Shown piece after piece: positions 23,690 through 35,069 of a stretch of 64,000 nucleotides of DNA (positions within the stretch are counted from its first letter, which is position 1; every line of letters starts with the position of its first letter). The position numbers were made by a program, and so were the translations under genes. A model generated the notes under the pieces. It saw nothing but the letters and a program-made list of their open reading frames with translations, did not search any database and was not told where the DNA came from. The stretch is from Geosiphon pyriformis (Eukaryota > Glomeromycota > Glomeromycetes > Archaeosporales > Geosiphonaceae), in the NCBI GenBank assembly GCA_016748015.1, contig JAAOMT010000494.1, positions 550,190-614,189 on the forward strand, written 5' to 3'.

Positions 23690-24560
23690 ACAAAATATAA
23701 CCTACAATATTTTAACAAAAACACTTTGGTTCTTTAACCAAAATTTCTCACCAAAATCAATTTCAAAAATTGCTTTTGAAATACCACCAGAAACAATGGT
23801 ACAAATTGCTTCCCAATTATCATTGGCAAGCAAAAAATCAATGTTAGAGAAGAAATTATAGATGCAGAATATACAAAAAACATTACCATTATGCTACAAA
23901 ATAAAACTAAGAAACTATTCAGAATAAAGCATACTGAAAAAACTGCTCAAGCAATTTTTTCTACTCTTAATTAATATTTCTGAATTAAAATCAGTCAACA
24001 ACAGAGAATAATTAGGGAAAAGTAAAAAAAGAACTCAAGGTTTTGGTTCAACTGAATGATTTACAGTTCCAGTAAATATAGCCCTTAAAGCACAGAATAA
24101 ATTTCACCAGATTTTTCAACTTCCTTAACCAATTATCATATCACTCTTTGGAGAATATTACGAAATATATATTTGCTCAAAGCCTATTACCATCTAACAA
24201 ATTTTTGAATCCAATGAACAAATTTGTTTAAAGCATAAAATCTCAATCTCAAATATCTACATACCAAAAAAACTGAAAAAATTTCGAGTTATTTTCTATA
24301 ATTCCAACAATTACTCCATCATTTTATTAAATAAATTAGAAATTGGAATCATATATAGCAACATTTTTCAAAATAAAACTTTCCAAATCGTAAAACATAC
24401 TCCATTTCCAAATTCAAATATTATGGCTACTATTAAAAACTACTATTTTATTGAAGAAAAATTAGCTCAAATTAACATGGGTTTTCTAGAACTTTCACAA
24501 TAAAGACAATTAAAACAGCTAATTACTAAATATGTTAATATATTTGCCAAAAATAACAAT
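23690..24560 (+). pseudogene. Element A dUTPase-like domain and linker
   Basis: Readable parts in order: AFEIPPETMVQIASQLSLASK (motif 2 region with S-L-A), a damaged I-D-A-x-Y motif 3 (stop and shift near 23860), AQAIFS-type motif 4 (near 23945), and GFGST (motif 5, near 24040) followed by VPVN. The same order occurs in G1, B and C. The linker to RT contains the L-A-Q-I-N-M-G-F-L type segment just before RT, as in B and C. Confidence 0.6.
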
Positions 24561-24579
24561 AACCTTGAAAAAACTGATA

Positions 24580-25130
24580 TTATTTAACATTAAATTTACA
24601 CAAAAAATGTTCTACCAAAATGGCAACAAGCTTATCAAGTTCTATTTTTTAGTCATCAATTCATTAGAAAAGAGATCCAAATAATGCTTAATAACAGATT
24701 AATTCAACCATCAAGAAGTTTATAGGTCTTATTAGTAGTTTTAATTAAAAAGAAAAATGGGAAAATCAGATTTTGTGTTAACTATTGTCAATTAAACAGT
24801 ATAATAATTGAAAATGCCTACTCTTTTCTAAAAATTAATAATATGCTAGATGTTCTAGGAAAAGCCAAGTTTTTTTCAACTTTAGACTTAGAAAGTGAAT
24901 ACTAACAAGTCGAAATAAACCTAAAAAATCACTCCAAAACAGCATTTATTATCCAAGGAAGAAACTACAAATTCAATATAATGTCTTTTAAACTCTGCAA
25001 TACACCAACAACATTTTAGTGACTTATAGATGTTGTATATAAAGAACTCTTATGGCAATCAGTAATTGTCTATTTTGATAACACTAATGTATATTTACCA
25101 AGCTTTAAAACTTATCTTATCCACTTATAA
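24580..25130 (+). pseudogene. Element A reverse transcriptase, left part
   Basis: RT motifs: KKKNGKIRFCVNY (near 24745), FFSTLDLESEY (near 24865), TAFIIQGRNYKFNIMSF (near 24945) and VIVYFDNTNVYLPSF (near 25065). The catalytic box is F-D-N instead of x-D-D. The frame stops at the insertion point of B after T-Y-L-I-H-L-stop and resumes at 45375. Confidence 0.85.
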
Positions 25131-26015
25131 TGTTACAGATGATTATTTGAGGTCTCAAATCAAATAACAAATCTGTAACTTGGTGCTTAATATCTTGACA
25201 ATACTGATAATACTAGTATGTTGGTTGTATCTAAAGGTTTTAGAGTTGAGTCCTTTGTATAATGGACAGAGATTCAATAATGATGTAGTTGGTTGGTGAG
25301 TTGTGTTCCCAATTTCTGTCTTCAGCTTGGTGGTCGGTTTATTTTGGCAGTCATGCCCTTCTGGTAAGCTATCCGTTAATATATATATAATTTTACCCTT
25401 ATTTCTGGGTTTTTTACCAGGCTATCTGTGATGTCAATTACTTAGTGCTTTAATTCTTAATCAGTTAGTATATAACAGTAAAAATCAAAAAAAAAAAGAA
25501 ATAAAAGAAAATAAAGAAATAAGCCAAGGCAATATACACGTTAATATCTTGTCAATAGCCATGATCAAGAGCTATTGTTCCAGTGTGGTTAGGTATCAAT
25601 TATTATCAACATAAAGTGTTGATAGTAGAGAGTGAATTTGGATAGTGAATGATTTATTTATTTAATATTTGTAGATGAAAAATTTCTAACTAAAAGATTT
25701 TTATCTTTCTACTTCTAATACTACCCTTATATATACATAATTAATATTCTATGAGATCACTCACATTGCTGAGCAATGTGCTATGATTTTTTGAGCAATG
25801 CTCACATTGCTGAGCAATGTGCTCTAATTTTTTAACATTGTTCCACATTGCTGAGCAATGTGCCATGTTTTCTGACATTGCTCCACATTGCTGAGCAATG
25901 TATTGTGATTTCTATCATTGCTCTATATTGCTGAGCAATGTGCTTATGTGCTACATACTATTCACTTATTGGTCTACTATTCTCCCTATATCTGTTTTTC
26001 TTTTTATGAGTAACA
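25131..26015 (-). repeat. Element B 3' LTR
   Basis: TGTTACAG ... GAGTAACA. It contains the five-unit palindromic array at 25762-25942 and a poly-A/purine stretch near 25485. Over the first 240 bases every difference I count against 44490-45374 (about 25) is a transition. Confidence 0.92.
25762..25942. repeat. Five-unit palindromic array in B/C-family LTR
   Basis: CACATTGCTGAGCAATGTG (9-bp arms, one central base) occurs at 25762, 25803, 25844, 25884 (last base changed) and 25924 (start changed). The period is 40-41 bp. Linkers contain GAGCAATGCT-like half units. Equivalent arrays lie in the other three LTRs of B and C (about 29356-29550, 38635-38810, 45118-45305). Confidence 0.9.
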
Positions 26016-26650
26016 TTATCTCCTCCTTTTTAATATTGAGCTCTATTAAAATCTTTATTCTGAATTAGCTTTAATACTTCTTTTTCTAGTATTGTTTGTT
26101 CGATTTTATTTTTCATGTCTTCTACTTGTACATTGTTTATTTTTCCTTATTGGTTAATGGTTATGGTTTCCATGTCCAAGTATAATAGTATTTCTGGATA
26201 GTTCTGAAATATATCATGCAGTCAGTAAATTGTTTTCACATGTAATGTTGAATTTGTTTTTTTCCAATAAATTCTTCAATTTGCTGTATTTTGTTTTGGT
26301 TAAATATTCTTTTGGATTTGTCAATATACAACTCTTGAATATTCAACTTTCAACCTAACTGGTAGTAATAGTATGATATTGGAAGTTGTTCTGTCTATTG
26401 CTTCCAATTTTCTTTTGTAAGTTCTTCTGTTGGTGTCATAATAAGTATTTTTCCAAAAGTGTTTTTTACTTTTTCTATTATTTTATCTGACCAGTTTTTA
26501 TTATTCTTTGGTAACCACTGATATGGTGTATTTTTTGTCTTTCTTTTGGTGTTTTGATAGCAAATTGTTTGGTTGTTAACAATAATTTCCATGTCTAAAA
26601 GTTGTTGACTTAATGCCTGGAATAATTGTTGAACTATGATGTGAATATGA
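26016..26650 (-). pseudogene. Element B extra ORF (ORF3)
   Basis: The open piece 26395-26592 is nearly the same as the start of ORF3 in element C (MEIIVNNQTICYQNTKRK versus MEIVINNQTICYQNTKRK), then continues after stops to the purine tract. Unknown function; basic, no membrane segment. Confidence 0.65.
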
Positions 26651-26759
26651 TCAGATATTTCTATTTTTTTTTCTTGGTTGCTTTTGTCACATATACTGTG
26701 TCTTTATATACTCTTTCATTGTTTGATTTTACATGTTTGGTTCAATAATTATGATTGGT

Positions 26760-27960
26760 TCTAGATCTCCTGAAATCTCTTCTGGTTAAACTAATATTCA
26801 TTGTACTCCTAATTGTGAAATGTTATTGGTAGATGATAATGCTATTTGGTGATATGGTTTCAGTCGATTACCATGTGCTGTTTTGGTTAAGATTTTGTTG
26901 TCCCATTTTAATTTATAAGCTCTATTTCCAAGAATTTTTTCTATGTAAAATGGTCCGTCCCATTTGAGGTCAAATTTTCCACTCCATTGTTTTTCTGCTT
27001 TGGTATAATGTAGAAGTACTTTGTCTCCAATCTTGAATTCAACTGGTTTATCTGGTAATTAGTTATTGTGTCATTCTTTTTGCTTTTCTTGAGACTTTTG
27101 AATGTTATCAGCTGTTTTTTGTCATCTGTTTTCTAGTGTTTCCATTAAGTCATATGTTCTTCTTAACAATGTTTTTTGGAAATTAGCTTTTGTTATTGGT
27201 TCAGTTGGATATGTGTTGACTTCTATTTTAACTGGTAATGTTGCTGTTCTATCATATACTAATTCAAATGGTGTTGCTTGTGTAGTATCTTGTCTCATTG
27301 TTCGATAAGTAAATAATACTGATAGTATAAACAAATCTTATTTATCTTGGTTTTTTTGACTGATTTTGGCAATTGCTTTACACAATGTTCTATTGAATCT
27401 TTCAACTAGTTTATTGGTTTATGGATAATATGATGATGATAATGGTTTTTTTATCCCAAATCTCTGACTTAATTCTGTTAATGTTTTATTCACAAAATGA
27501 GTTCCTTGATCTAATAGTAGTTCTTTTGAACATCTGTGTTAACATATCAAATCTTAATAGACAAATTCGGCAATAAATTCTGTATCTGCTCTTTAATTGG
27601 CTTTTGCTTCTGGCCATTTTGTGAAATAGTCTATAGCTACTGCAATATATTTGTTGCCTCTATTGGTAATTGTTAATGATCCAACTAAGTCAATTCCAAT
27701 GCAATCAAATGGTTGTCCTACTTTGATTGGTCTTAATGGTTTACTGGGTTTTGTTCTACCTTTTTTTTGACAAGCATCACAACTTTGAACATATTGGATG
27801 ATGTTTGAATACATTGATAGCCAATAGTATCTTTTTCTGGTTCTTTTTATGGTTGCTTCTTTATGAAAATGTCCTGCTGTTGGATCTGAGTGCATGTTAA
27901 ACAATATTGTTTCTTTTTCTGATTCTGTAATTACTCTGATTGGTTGGTCTGAATTTTTTC
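26760..27960 (-). pseudogene. Element B integrase
   Basis: HHCC zinc region (MFNMHSDPTAGHFHKEATIK ... SCDACQKK, 27780-27904), core motifs IGIDLVGSL (near 27690), LLLDQGTHF (near 27500), LVERFNRTL (near 27400) and C-terminal KIGDKVLLHY-type sequence (near 27020). All three catalytic acids are present, but stops (for example at 27589 and 27340) break the frame. Confidence 0.87.
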
Positions 27961-28159
27961 TGTTTTTTCAGTAAAGTATATTTTGATGATTGATGAAATA
28001 TTTTGATTGCTGTTTTATGTTGTTTTGTTCTTTTTGAGATAATTTCTTCTTGAATGATTGAGTATTTATATAATGCTGGAGTTGTTAGTATTTTTGTGTG
28101 TTCATCTTTTATTATATTTTTGGGTTGAAATGTTTTTAGATTTGTCTCATTCACGACAA

Positions 28160-29284
28160 TCTGTCAGCATTTCTATTGTCTTTTCTCTTTTTATAATGTA
28201 CTATATAATTGAATGGTGAAAGTTTTATTTTCTATCTAATATGGCAATTGTCTGCAAATTCTTGTTTCTGGATTAAAGTCAATCCTTTGTGATCTGTATA
28301 TATTTCAAACTTTTGGCTCAAGTATTTTCTCCATTTGATAACAGCTCAATAGATTGCTAAGTGTTCCAGTGCTGGAGTTCCATAGTTTTTTTCAGCTGGA
28401 CTTAAATTTCTACTGGTGTAAGCTACTGGATGTTTTCTTCCATTGGGTTTTTTCTGTAATAGTACTGCTCCTAATGCTTGATCTGATGTATTAGTAGTAA
28501 TAATAAATGGTTTGTTGTGATCTGGATACATCAATACTGGAGCTTGGATAAGTTTTCTTCTCAATGTGTCGAATGCTTCTTGTTGAGCTTCAGTCCATTT
28601 ATACTTTATATTCTTGGTTTGTAGATAGTGAAGTGGCTGAGCTAGTTTAGAAAAGTTCTTAATAAAGTGGCAATAGTAGTCTGCAAATTCCAAAAATGTT
28701 CTTAGTTCTGGCAAGTTGGCTGGTACTGAAAAGTTCTTAACTACTTCAATCTTGTCTGGATCTATTTTAATTCTGTCTTTGCTCACCACATGTTCCAAAA
28801 ACTTGAGTTCAGTTTTTCCAAAAAAACATTTGGTTGCATTTAGTTTTAATCTAGCTCTTCTTAATCTTTCGAATACTTGTTGGAGATAATGCAAATAATC
28901 ATCAAATGTTTTTAAAAACACATTGGTGTTATCCAAGTATATAACTACTAATTTCCATAGTAATTCAATATAAACAATTTCCATGAGCTGTTGAAATATT
29001 GCTGGAGCATTCATCAAGCCAAATAGCATAACTTCAAACTCAAAATTTTTTTTTCTTGTGGTGAACACTGTTTTTTCTTTGTTAGCTGGATCCATGGCTA
29101 CTTGTTAATAATCACTATTTAAGTCTAGTGTTAAGAACCATTTATTTCCTCCAAAAGTGTCGAATAGTTCTTGGATTTTTGAAGTTGGATAGCTATCACC
29201 TTTTGTTACTCTATTCAGTTTCCAGTTGTCTACACAAAAACGGATTTTTCTATTTTTCTTATGGATTAGTACTACTGGTGACAA
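28160..29284 (-). pseudogene. Element B RT (right part) and RNase H
   Basis: A 249-residue open stretch (28346-29095) covers TRKKNFEFEVMLFGLMNAPA, VVIYLDNTNVFLKTF (catalytic second Asp is Asn), LKFLEHVVSKDR, the thumb, and RNase H start (PFIITTNTSDQALGAVLLQ, HPVAYTSRNLSPAEKNYG). The upstream RT part continues on the far side of C at 39428. Confidence 0.9.
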
Positions 29285-30170
29285 TGTTACTCATAAGAAG
29301 AAAACAGATATAGAAAATAGCAGACCAATGAGAAAATAGTATTTAGCACATGAGCACATTCCTCAGCAATGTGGAGCAATGTCAAAAATCATGGCACATT
29401 GCTCAGCAATGTGGAGCAATATCAAAAAACATGGCACATTGCTCAGCAATGTGGAGCAATATCAGAAAACATGGCACATTGCTTAGCAATGTGGAGCATA
29501 TTACTTAGCAATGTGAGCATTGCTCAAAAAATCATAGCACATTGCTTGGAAATATGAGTGATCTCATAGAACATCAATTATGTATATATAGCGATAGCAT
29601 TAAAAGTAGAAAAAGAAGAATCTTTTAGTTAAAAATCTCCTATTCACAAATATTGAATAAATAAATTATTTACCATCCAAATCCACTCTTCACTATCAAC
29701 ACTCCATGTTGATAACAATTGATACTTAACCATACTAGAACAATAGCTCTTGATCATGGCTATTGATGGATACTAACTTGCATATTGCTTTGGCTCATTT
29801 CTTTATGTCATTTTTTTTATTTTCTTGTCTTAATTGTTGTTATTACTAACTTTATTGAGGATTAATGCACAGAGTACTGACGTCAGAATATAGCATTGGT
29901 AAAAGACTCAAAAATAAGGGTAGAACACTCAATTGAGATTAGCTTACTAGAAGAAACACCAGCCATCACACTGAGAAAAAAATTGATGAAACTGCAGTTT
30001 TGGAAAGCTATGGATAAAACTATTACCACTGAATTTCTGTCCATTATACAAAGAACTCCACAACAATATCTTCAGATAACACACCTTCAGATTCCATCAT
30101 CGACAACAGCCTTGAGCACCAAGTTATGGGTTTGTTATTTACTTCGACAACTAAGTAATTACCTGTAACA
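29285..30170 (+). repeat. Element C 5' LTR
   Basis: TGTTACTCATAAG ... CCTGTAACA. The array of CACATTGCTCAGCAATGTG units lies at 29356, 29395, 29435 and 29475, period about 40 bp. A plus-strand ORF at 29369-29557 is only a translation of this array. Confidence 0.92.
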
Positions 30171-30172
30171 TT

Positions 30173-30189
30173 TGGTGCTCCCTGTGAGG
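30173..30189 (+). promoter_or_regulatory. Element C primer-binding site
   Basis: TGGTGCTCCCTGTGAGG, two bases after the LTR. This is the least altered version among the elements here. B has TGGTGTTCCTTGTGAGG on the minus strand at 44471-44487. Confidence 0.75.
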
Positions 30190-30234
30190 TATAATTCTAC
30201 AGAGAACCAGCACCAACAAATAAATCAACAGTGG

Positions 30235-32110
30235 CAGAATCAGAAAGTATAGGAGCAAATCATTTAGGATTCACAAAATCCTTATTTTAACATTACTTTC
30301 AACACTTGGGATTGAATCACAATCAGATATCAGCAGAATCAGCCTTCAATTTCTACATCAATAAAAAAATTGCTTATTTGTTAGGAACATCAGTAAACAC
30401 TAAATTAGTAAAAGAAACTTTTTACCATGAATTAATCCAAAACACCAGCTTACCAACAAATTATAACTTTGCATCCATCATCACTGGAATTAATAAGAAA
30501 ATTGAACATCATACACAACAAAAATACCCAATCACTTATGCAAGTAAAGGCAAAGGAAAATTACAAACACTGGCAGTAACACCTCAACGGATCCAACCAC
30601 CCACTTGAAATAAACACAGAATTGAATTACCTACAAATCCATCATATCATTATACTCCTGGAAGCACCATCAATATTGCATCAGCAGGCGCATCTACATC
30701 AAACATGACATTAACATTTGGACAATTTCCATTTCAAAGTAAACAAAGGAAAGAAGATCTATTAGGACCATATGGTGCATACTTCAAGGAATTCAAATCG
30801 AGATTACCAACACCATTAAGAATTTGATCACCACCACCTTAACCAGATTTCGGAATTACTGATCCGTGAGAACCAACCAAATTGGAAAAAGAACAAGAAG
30901 AAGAAAAGGAAGAAGAATTTGAAAATCAAGAATTCACTTATTAGAATCTGATTACTGAAAACTTGGATATAAAAACCCTGAATTTTCAGACTCAGCAAGA
31001 TCAAAATCTAGAAAATCCAGAAATCGAAACTTCACCAAATCAGAATGACCAAAACCCCAACTTAATTAATCAACAAAACTTACCTCTGAATATCATCATC
31101 AATCAGCCACCAATTGAATTAATTATCAAACTGATTCAACAGCAGCAAATACCCTTCAACAGCCATTACTACAGCAACTTATCTAGCAACTGGTTCAGCA
31201 ACTACAACAACCACTTCAACCACCAATACAACAACAGCAATTGATCATGCCAATGGATTTTGTACCAATCACAAAACTTGAGAAGTTCACCAGTAAAGAG
31301 AATGATGTCCAGGCATAGATCAATGATGTCACCAAAGTCATTACTGCAAATAATTGGGATGACACAAAAACAATACAAGTTATCCCATATTTCCTAAAGG
31401 ATACTGCCAACTTATGGTATCATAGCTTGACCCAAAAACCCCAAAATTTTAATGTATTTAAAATAGAATTCCTAAGATATTTCAGTAATAATAATAGCAT
31501 CAACCACCTGGCAAGTACTTTTACCATCCTAAAACAAGGGGACACAGAAGCAGTCACCACTTACTTGGGACACTTCCACAGAAATCTGTGCCAAATCCAA
31601 GCTATTCAAGCTGATTACTTTACAGTACTACAAATCTTAAATTAGTTTATCAGAGGCTTATGCAGCAGCATCCTCCAACAAGTACGTCCAATACATCCAG
31701 TAGACTTTCTTATTGCAATCACTCATACTAGAGATTTTAAAGCTGCTAAGTTAGAAGCCAACCATGCTCAAGCTGTGAATTTAGTAATGAATGGATCATC
31801 TGACTTGGATTCTAAACTGAAACAATTCAGTGAATTCATTAATCAGAAATTAAAGGGATACTTAGCTGACAATCGTCCAATTTATCAGCCTTCTCAACGA
31901 CGTAATAATCAGAGAAATGCGAATTGTTTTTAAAATCAGTCGTGTCTATCATCATCAACAAATCAGCTGTGGCAATAAGAAATGCGAATTTGCTACAATT
32001 GTAGTAAACAAAGTCACCTTAGAGCCGATTGCCATGCTTATAGTAATCTATGATCAGGAAATCAATATTGAAATCCTGATCACTGGTTCCCAACTCTGAA
32101 TTATTACTCG
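30235..32110 (+). pseudogene. Element C gag
   Basis: The N-terminal domain (30306-30608: YINKKIAYLLGTSVNTK) is followed by a Pro/Gln/Asn-rich middle and a capsid core (31250-31900: ITKLEKFTSKENDV, TIQVIPYFLKDTANLWYHSL, LKQGDTEAVTTYLGHF). The knuckle C-Y-N-C-x4-H-x4-C-H at about 31990-32035 is intact. Stops occur at several Gln and Trp positions. Confidence 0.78.
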
Positions 32111-32639
32111 AATCAAAATCAATATCAATCTACTTACTTGCTAATAACACTGCCGCCAATCTATTAAACACCAGTATATCAACCTTAAATATATTAACCA
32201 CAGCCACCCATAATATATCAACTGCAGCCATAAATAGTCTATCAACCACAACAATCAATTTAAACACCACCACAAAACTCAGCTATGATAACATCCAGAA
32301 ACCTCAGATCCAGAGTAACCTAAAACTGGAGATCAGGGATAGTGGTTCACCAACCAATTCCCAGTTCAACAAATTAACCATCAGAATCACACCAGCAAAG
32401 TTCAGAAACCAGATATAACCAAAACCCGAGTTCCTAGAACTACTTAAGTCTTCTGGTTACCCCAGAAGATGCTGCATCTAGCAAACAAAAAACCAACCAG
32501 AAGCCACTTACCTGCAACATTCTACCAGCTGCCAACACTAAAAACGAATCACTTGCTGCCATATTTCTATTTGAACTTGAGAAAATTACATTAGTTTCAT
32601 TGTTCAGTGGAGTCGCTCTGGACACCAAACCAATAACCG

Positions 32640-33156
32640 CGATGTATACTGATGCCAAAGTTAATGATTAGTATATTAAACTGATCCTGGATAGTGGATC
32701 AGCTGACAGCATCATCACTAAACAACTTATGGATCAATTAGGTCACTGAGTTAACAGAACTGCCAGCACAAAGATCATTACAGCTAATGGAACAACCAAA
32801 ACTCCTATTGGTAAGATTGATGACTTTCTTTTTGAAGTCAATGGCATCATAGTCTCTATCAAAGTTTTGGTGATAAAAGCCACTCAATACCAAGCACTAG
32901 TTGGTAATAATTGGCTCATTAAAACAAATGTTATACTGGATTGGACAACACAAGAGCTCCAACTCAGCCAAAATGGTCAATATACACGTGTATCAGCCAC
33001 ATGCAGCCACTTCAAGACCATCAACACACCAGTACTACTCATCAAGTTTGAGGAAGAAGAGAAAAAACTCATCTGGGAAGCCTATCAAGTCTTGTGGGCT
33101 GATGACGACCATCAACACCAAAGGAAAGCAAAGAGAGGAACTTACTTGAAAAACTG
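32640..33156 (+). pseudogene. Element C retropepsin, active site intact
   Basis: IKLILDSGSADSIITKQLMD (near 32675-32735) carries the D-S-G signature. Then come TKTPIGKIDDF, the ALVGNNWLIK segment and an LDWTTQEL strand, with an acidic C-terminal tail (FEEEEKKLIWEAYQVLWADD). Two stops lie in or next to the domain. Confidence 0.8.
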
Positions 33157-33279
33157 ATAACCTGAACTGGACTGACAATAATGAGAGCAAATCAACATCA
33201 AGTTGGGAATAAGAAGAGAACAGCAAAAGAAAAAGAAAAGTGAAGGAAGAAGAGTTACTACTAACTGACAATTATATCC

Positions 33280-34200
33280 CTCATAAATATACACCACCAC
33301 AACCTGTTAACTATTGTCGACCAAAGCTTATATGTGTCGATTGCGACAAGAAATTGTCATCAATAGGCATATGCTATGGTGACAACAAAGAATACTCAAC
33401 AGTAACCAAATTCTACTGCAGAACATGTGTTCTAAAATGTTTTGGATGACCAAAACAAGTAGAAAAATGGGATAATATCCCATGTTTAGCTTGTGAAAAG
33501 ACCCTCCTGGATGAAGGAATGTGGAATGACATTCCTGGGCATGAAGAAACATGTGATAAAACCTGTCAGTATACAATCCTAATCAATGACTGGGTATACA
33601 AAGAAACACTAATCAATGATGTCTGAAAACAAACATTGTGATGATTAGAAAAATACCCACATGATGAGCATAAACTTTAGAGAATGGCAAGTGCAAAAAC
33701 AAAAGGTGCGACAATTAGTGAACTACTGGAAATAAAGAACAACTCTCTATCACTACCTGAACCTGAGTACGTCCAAATATTTGACAACGTTGAGGATGAT
33801 TTCGAGGAATTCCATAAGCACTACCAGAGATTAGCACCAACAAGAGAGGAGCAGGAGCAGCAGCTAGCACAACTAAACACTTAACTATGTGACTATTGTT
33901 TAATTCCATGTGACTTTCAATATTGTAATGAGTGTAACTTTATTTACAACTCATTGATCCACATGATCTACACGATCCCAGAAGAAGAAGAACCAATCAG
34001 CAGCTGCACATTGGAATCAGAATCAATTTTCAATCCTGATTCAAACCCTGACAATGATGACAACAAAAATAATGGTTCCAGTTCCATTCAAAATAGCAAT
34101 AACAATAACAACAATTTCAACTCAGATTCAAACTCCAATTCAAACTACAAACAATATATCACACTCCCTGACCTCACCAAGAAGCAGGAACTAAAATAGT
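33280..34200 (+). pseudogene. Element C Cys-rich module and acidic spacer
   Basis: At 33300-33600: C-R-P-K-L-I-C-V-D-C-D, FYCRTCVLKCFG, KWDNIPCLACEKTLLDEG, WNDIPGHEETCDKTCQYTI and LINDWV, at least nine Cys in about 95 residues, in CxxC pairs. A second patch, L-C-D-Y-C-L-I-P-C-D-F-Q-Y-C-N-E-C, lies near 33888-33935. Between and after them are an acidic helix (33760-33830) and an Asn/Asp/Ser-rich run (34010-34150). Probably zinc-binding; no named family recognised. It is present in all four pol-bearing elements, so it is part of the element and not a captured one-off. Confidence 0.65.
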
Positions 34201-34223
34201 TCAGCAACAATAATGAAGGTATC

Positions 34224-34640
34224 ATGCCAGAACGTGTGCATGATACTGATGCAGAGTTTGATCTGAGATATTTTGGAAAAAATGCCATCAAATTGGAACC
34301 ACATTTGCACACTTACATTAATCTGAAAATAGCACTGGAAATTCCAGCAACCACAATGGTTCAACTAGTATTTAGGAGTAGACTAGCAAAAAGAGGAATC
34401 AACATCAGAGAAAGAATAATTGACGCAGGATATGTGAGAAATATCATTGCTATGTTACAAAACGATTCAGAAAAGGCCTATGTAATAGAGCCAAATGAAA
34501 AGATAGTACAGGCAATATTCCTGTCTCTGGTCAAAATAGCTCAGTTAGTGTCAGTAGGAAACAGAGAAGAATTAGGGATCACAGCTAGAGGAATACAGGA
34601 ATTTGAATTAACAGATAGAGTAAATATACCAGTTAATATG
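34224..34640 (+). pseudogene. Element C dUTPase-like domain
   Basis: All five dUTPase motifs are traceable in an open frame: D-A-E-F-D-L-R-Y (motif 1), MVQLVFRSRLAKRGI (motif 2), RIIDAGYVRNIIAML (motif 3; catalytic Asp and sugar-sensing Tyr present, the usual Gly before and after replaced by Arg), KIVQAIFLSLVKI (motif 4), and a degraded G-F-G-S-T-G equivalent E-F-E-L-T-D-R (motif 5). The domain sits between the Cys-rich region and RT. Trimeric dUTPases need motif 5 from the neighbouring subunit, so this copy is probably inactive although its frame is open for 261 codons. Confidence 0.8.
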
Positions 34641-35060
34641 GTAGAAGAAGAGATTATTGACAAGGGAAAAATTATCTTTACTGGTCAACCAATTTCCATT
34701 CCACCATATGACCAGTATATGATAGTCATAAAAAGGAAAGTGAAGGATCAGAACCAGATTTTTGAAGCAGAAGCAACACATTGTGAATCAGAAGAAATTG
34801 GACTCATCAATCTCCACATACTAGCCAGGAACTATAGCTGCATCAAAATTCCCATTTACAATAATACCGGAAAAGTTATAGAGATACCAGAAGAAACCAT
34901 TATAGAACATTTAACTACTAAAATAAAGAACCAACCACCAAACTCTGTTCCAAACTTTCCACAGCTTTGTGAATATGTTAACATTATATTACAAATGATA
35001 TATGGATGAAATGAATGTTATTTGCTCCAATCAGAACAATTGGAACAAATGAACATAGGG
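34640..35060 (+). pseudogene. Element C linker domain between dUTPase and RT
   Basis: About 125 residues with beta-rich pattern: PISIPPYDQYMIVIKRKVK, FEAEATHCESEEIGLINLHI, KIPIYNNTGKVIEIPEETII, then PNFPQLCEYVN and the conserved QLEQMNIGNLNP just before RT. The same segment is present in B (39654-40013) and in part in G1 (8646-8894). The phrase 'Y-N-N-T-G-x-V-I-x-I-P-x-x-T-I-I' resembles the strand just upstream of RT in other Gypsy polyproteins. Role unknown. Confidence 0.6.
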
Positions 35061-35069
35061 AATCTAAAC

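Noticed and set aside
25762-25942. CRISPR-like array of regularly spaced palindromes
   Set aside because: Repeats lie inside all four LTRs of a eukaryotic retrotransposon, linkers are similar to each other instead of unique, and no cas genes exist.
29369-29557. ORF of repetitive CGAISENMAHC-like units
   Set aside because: It is only the translation of the LTR palindrome array; no coding context.
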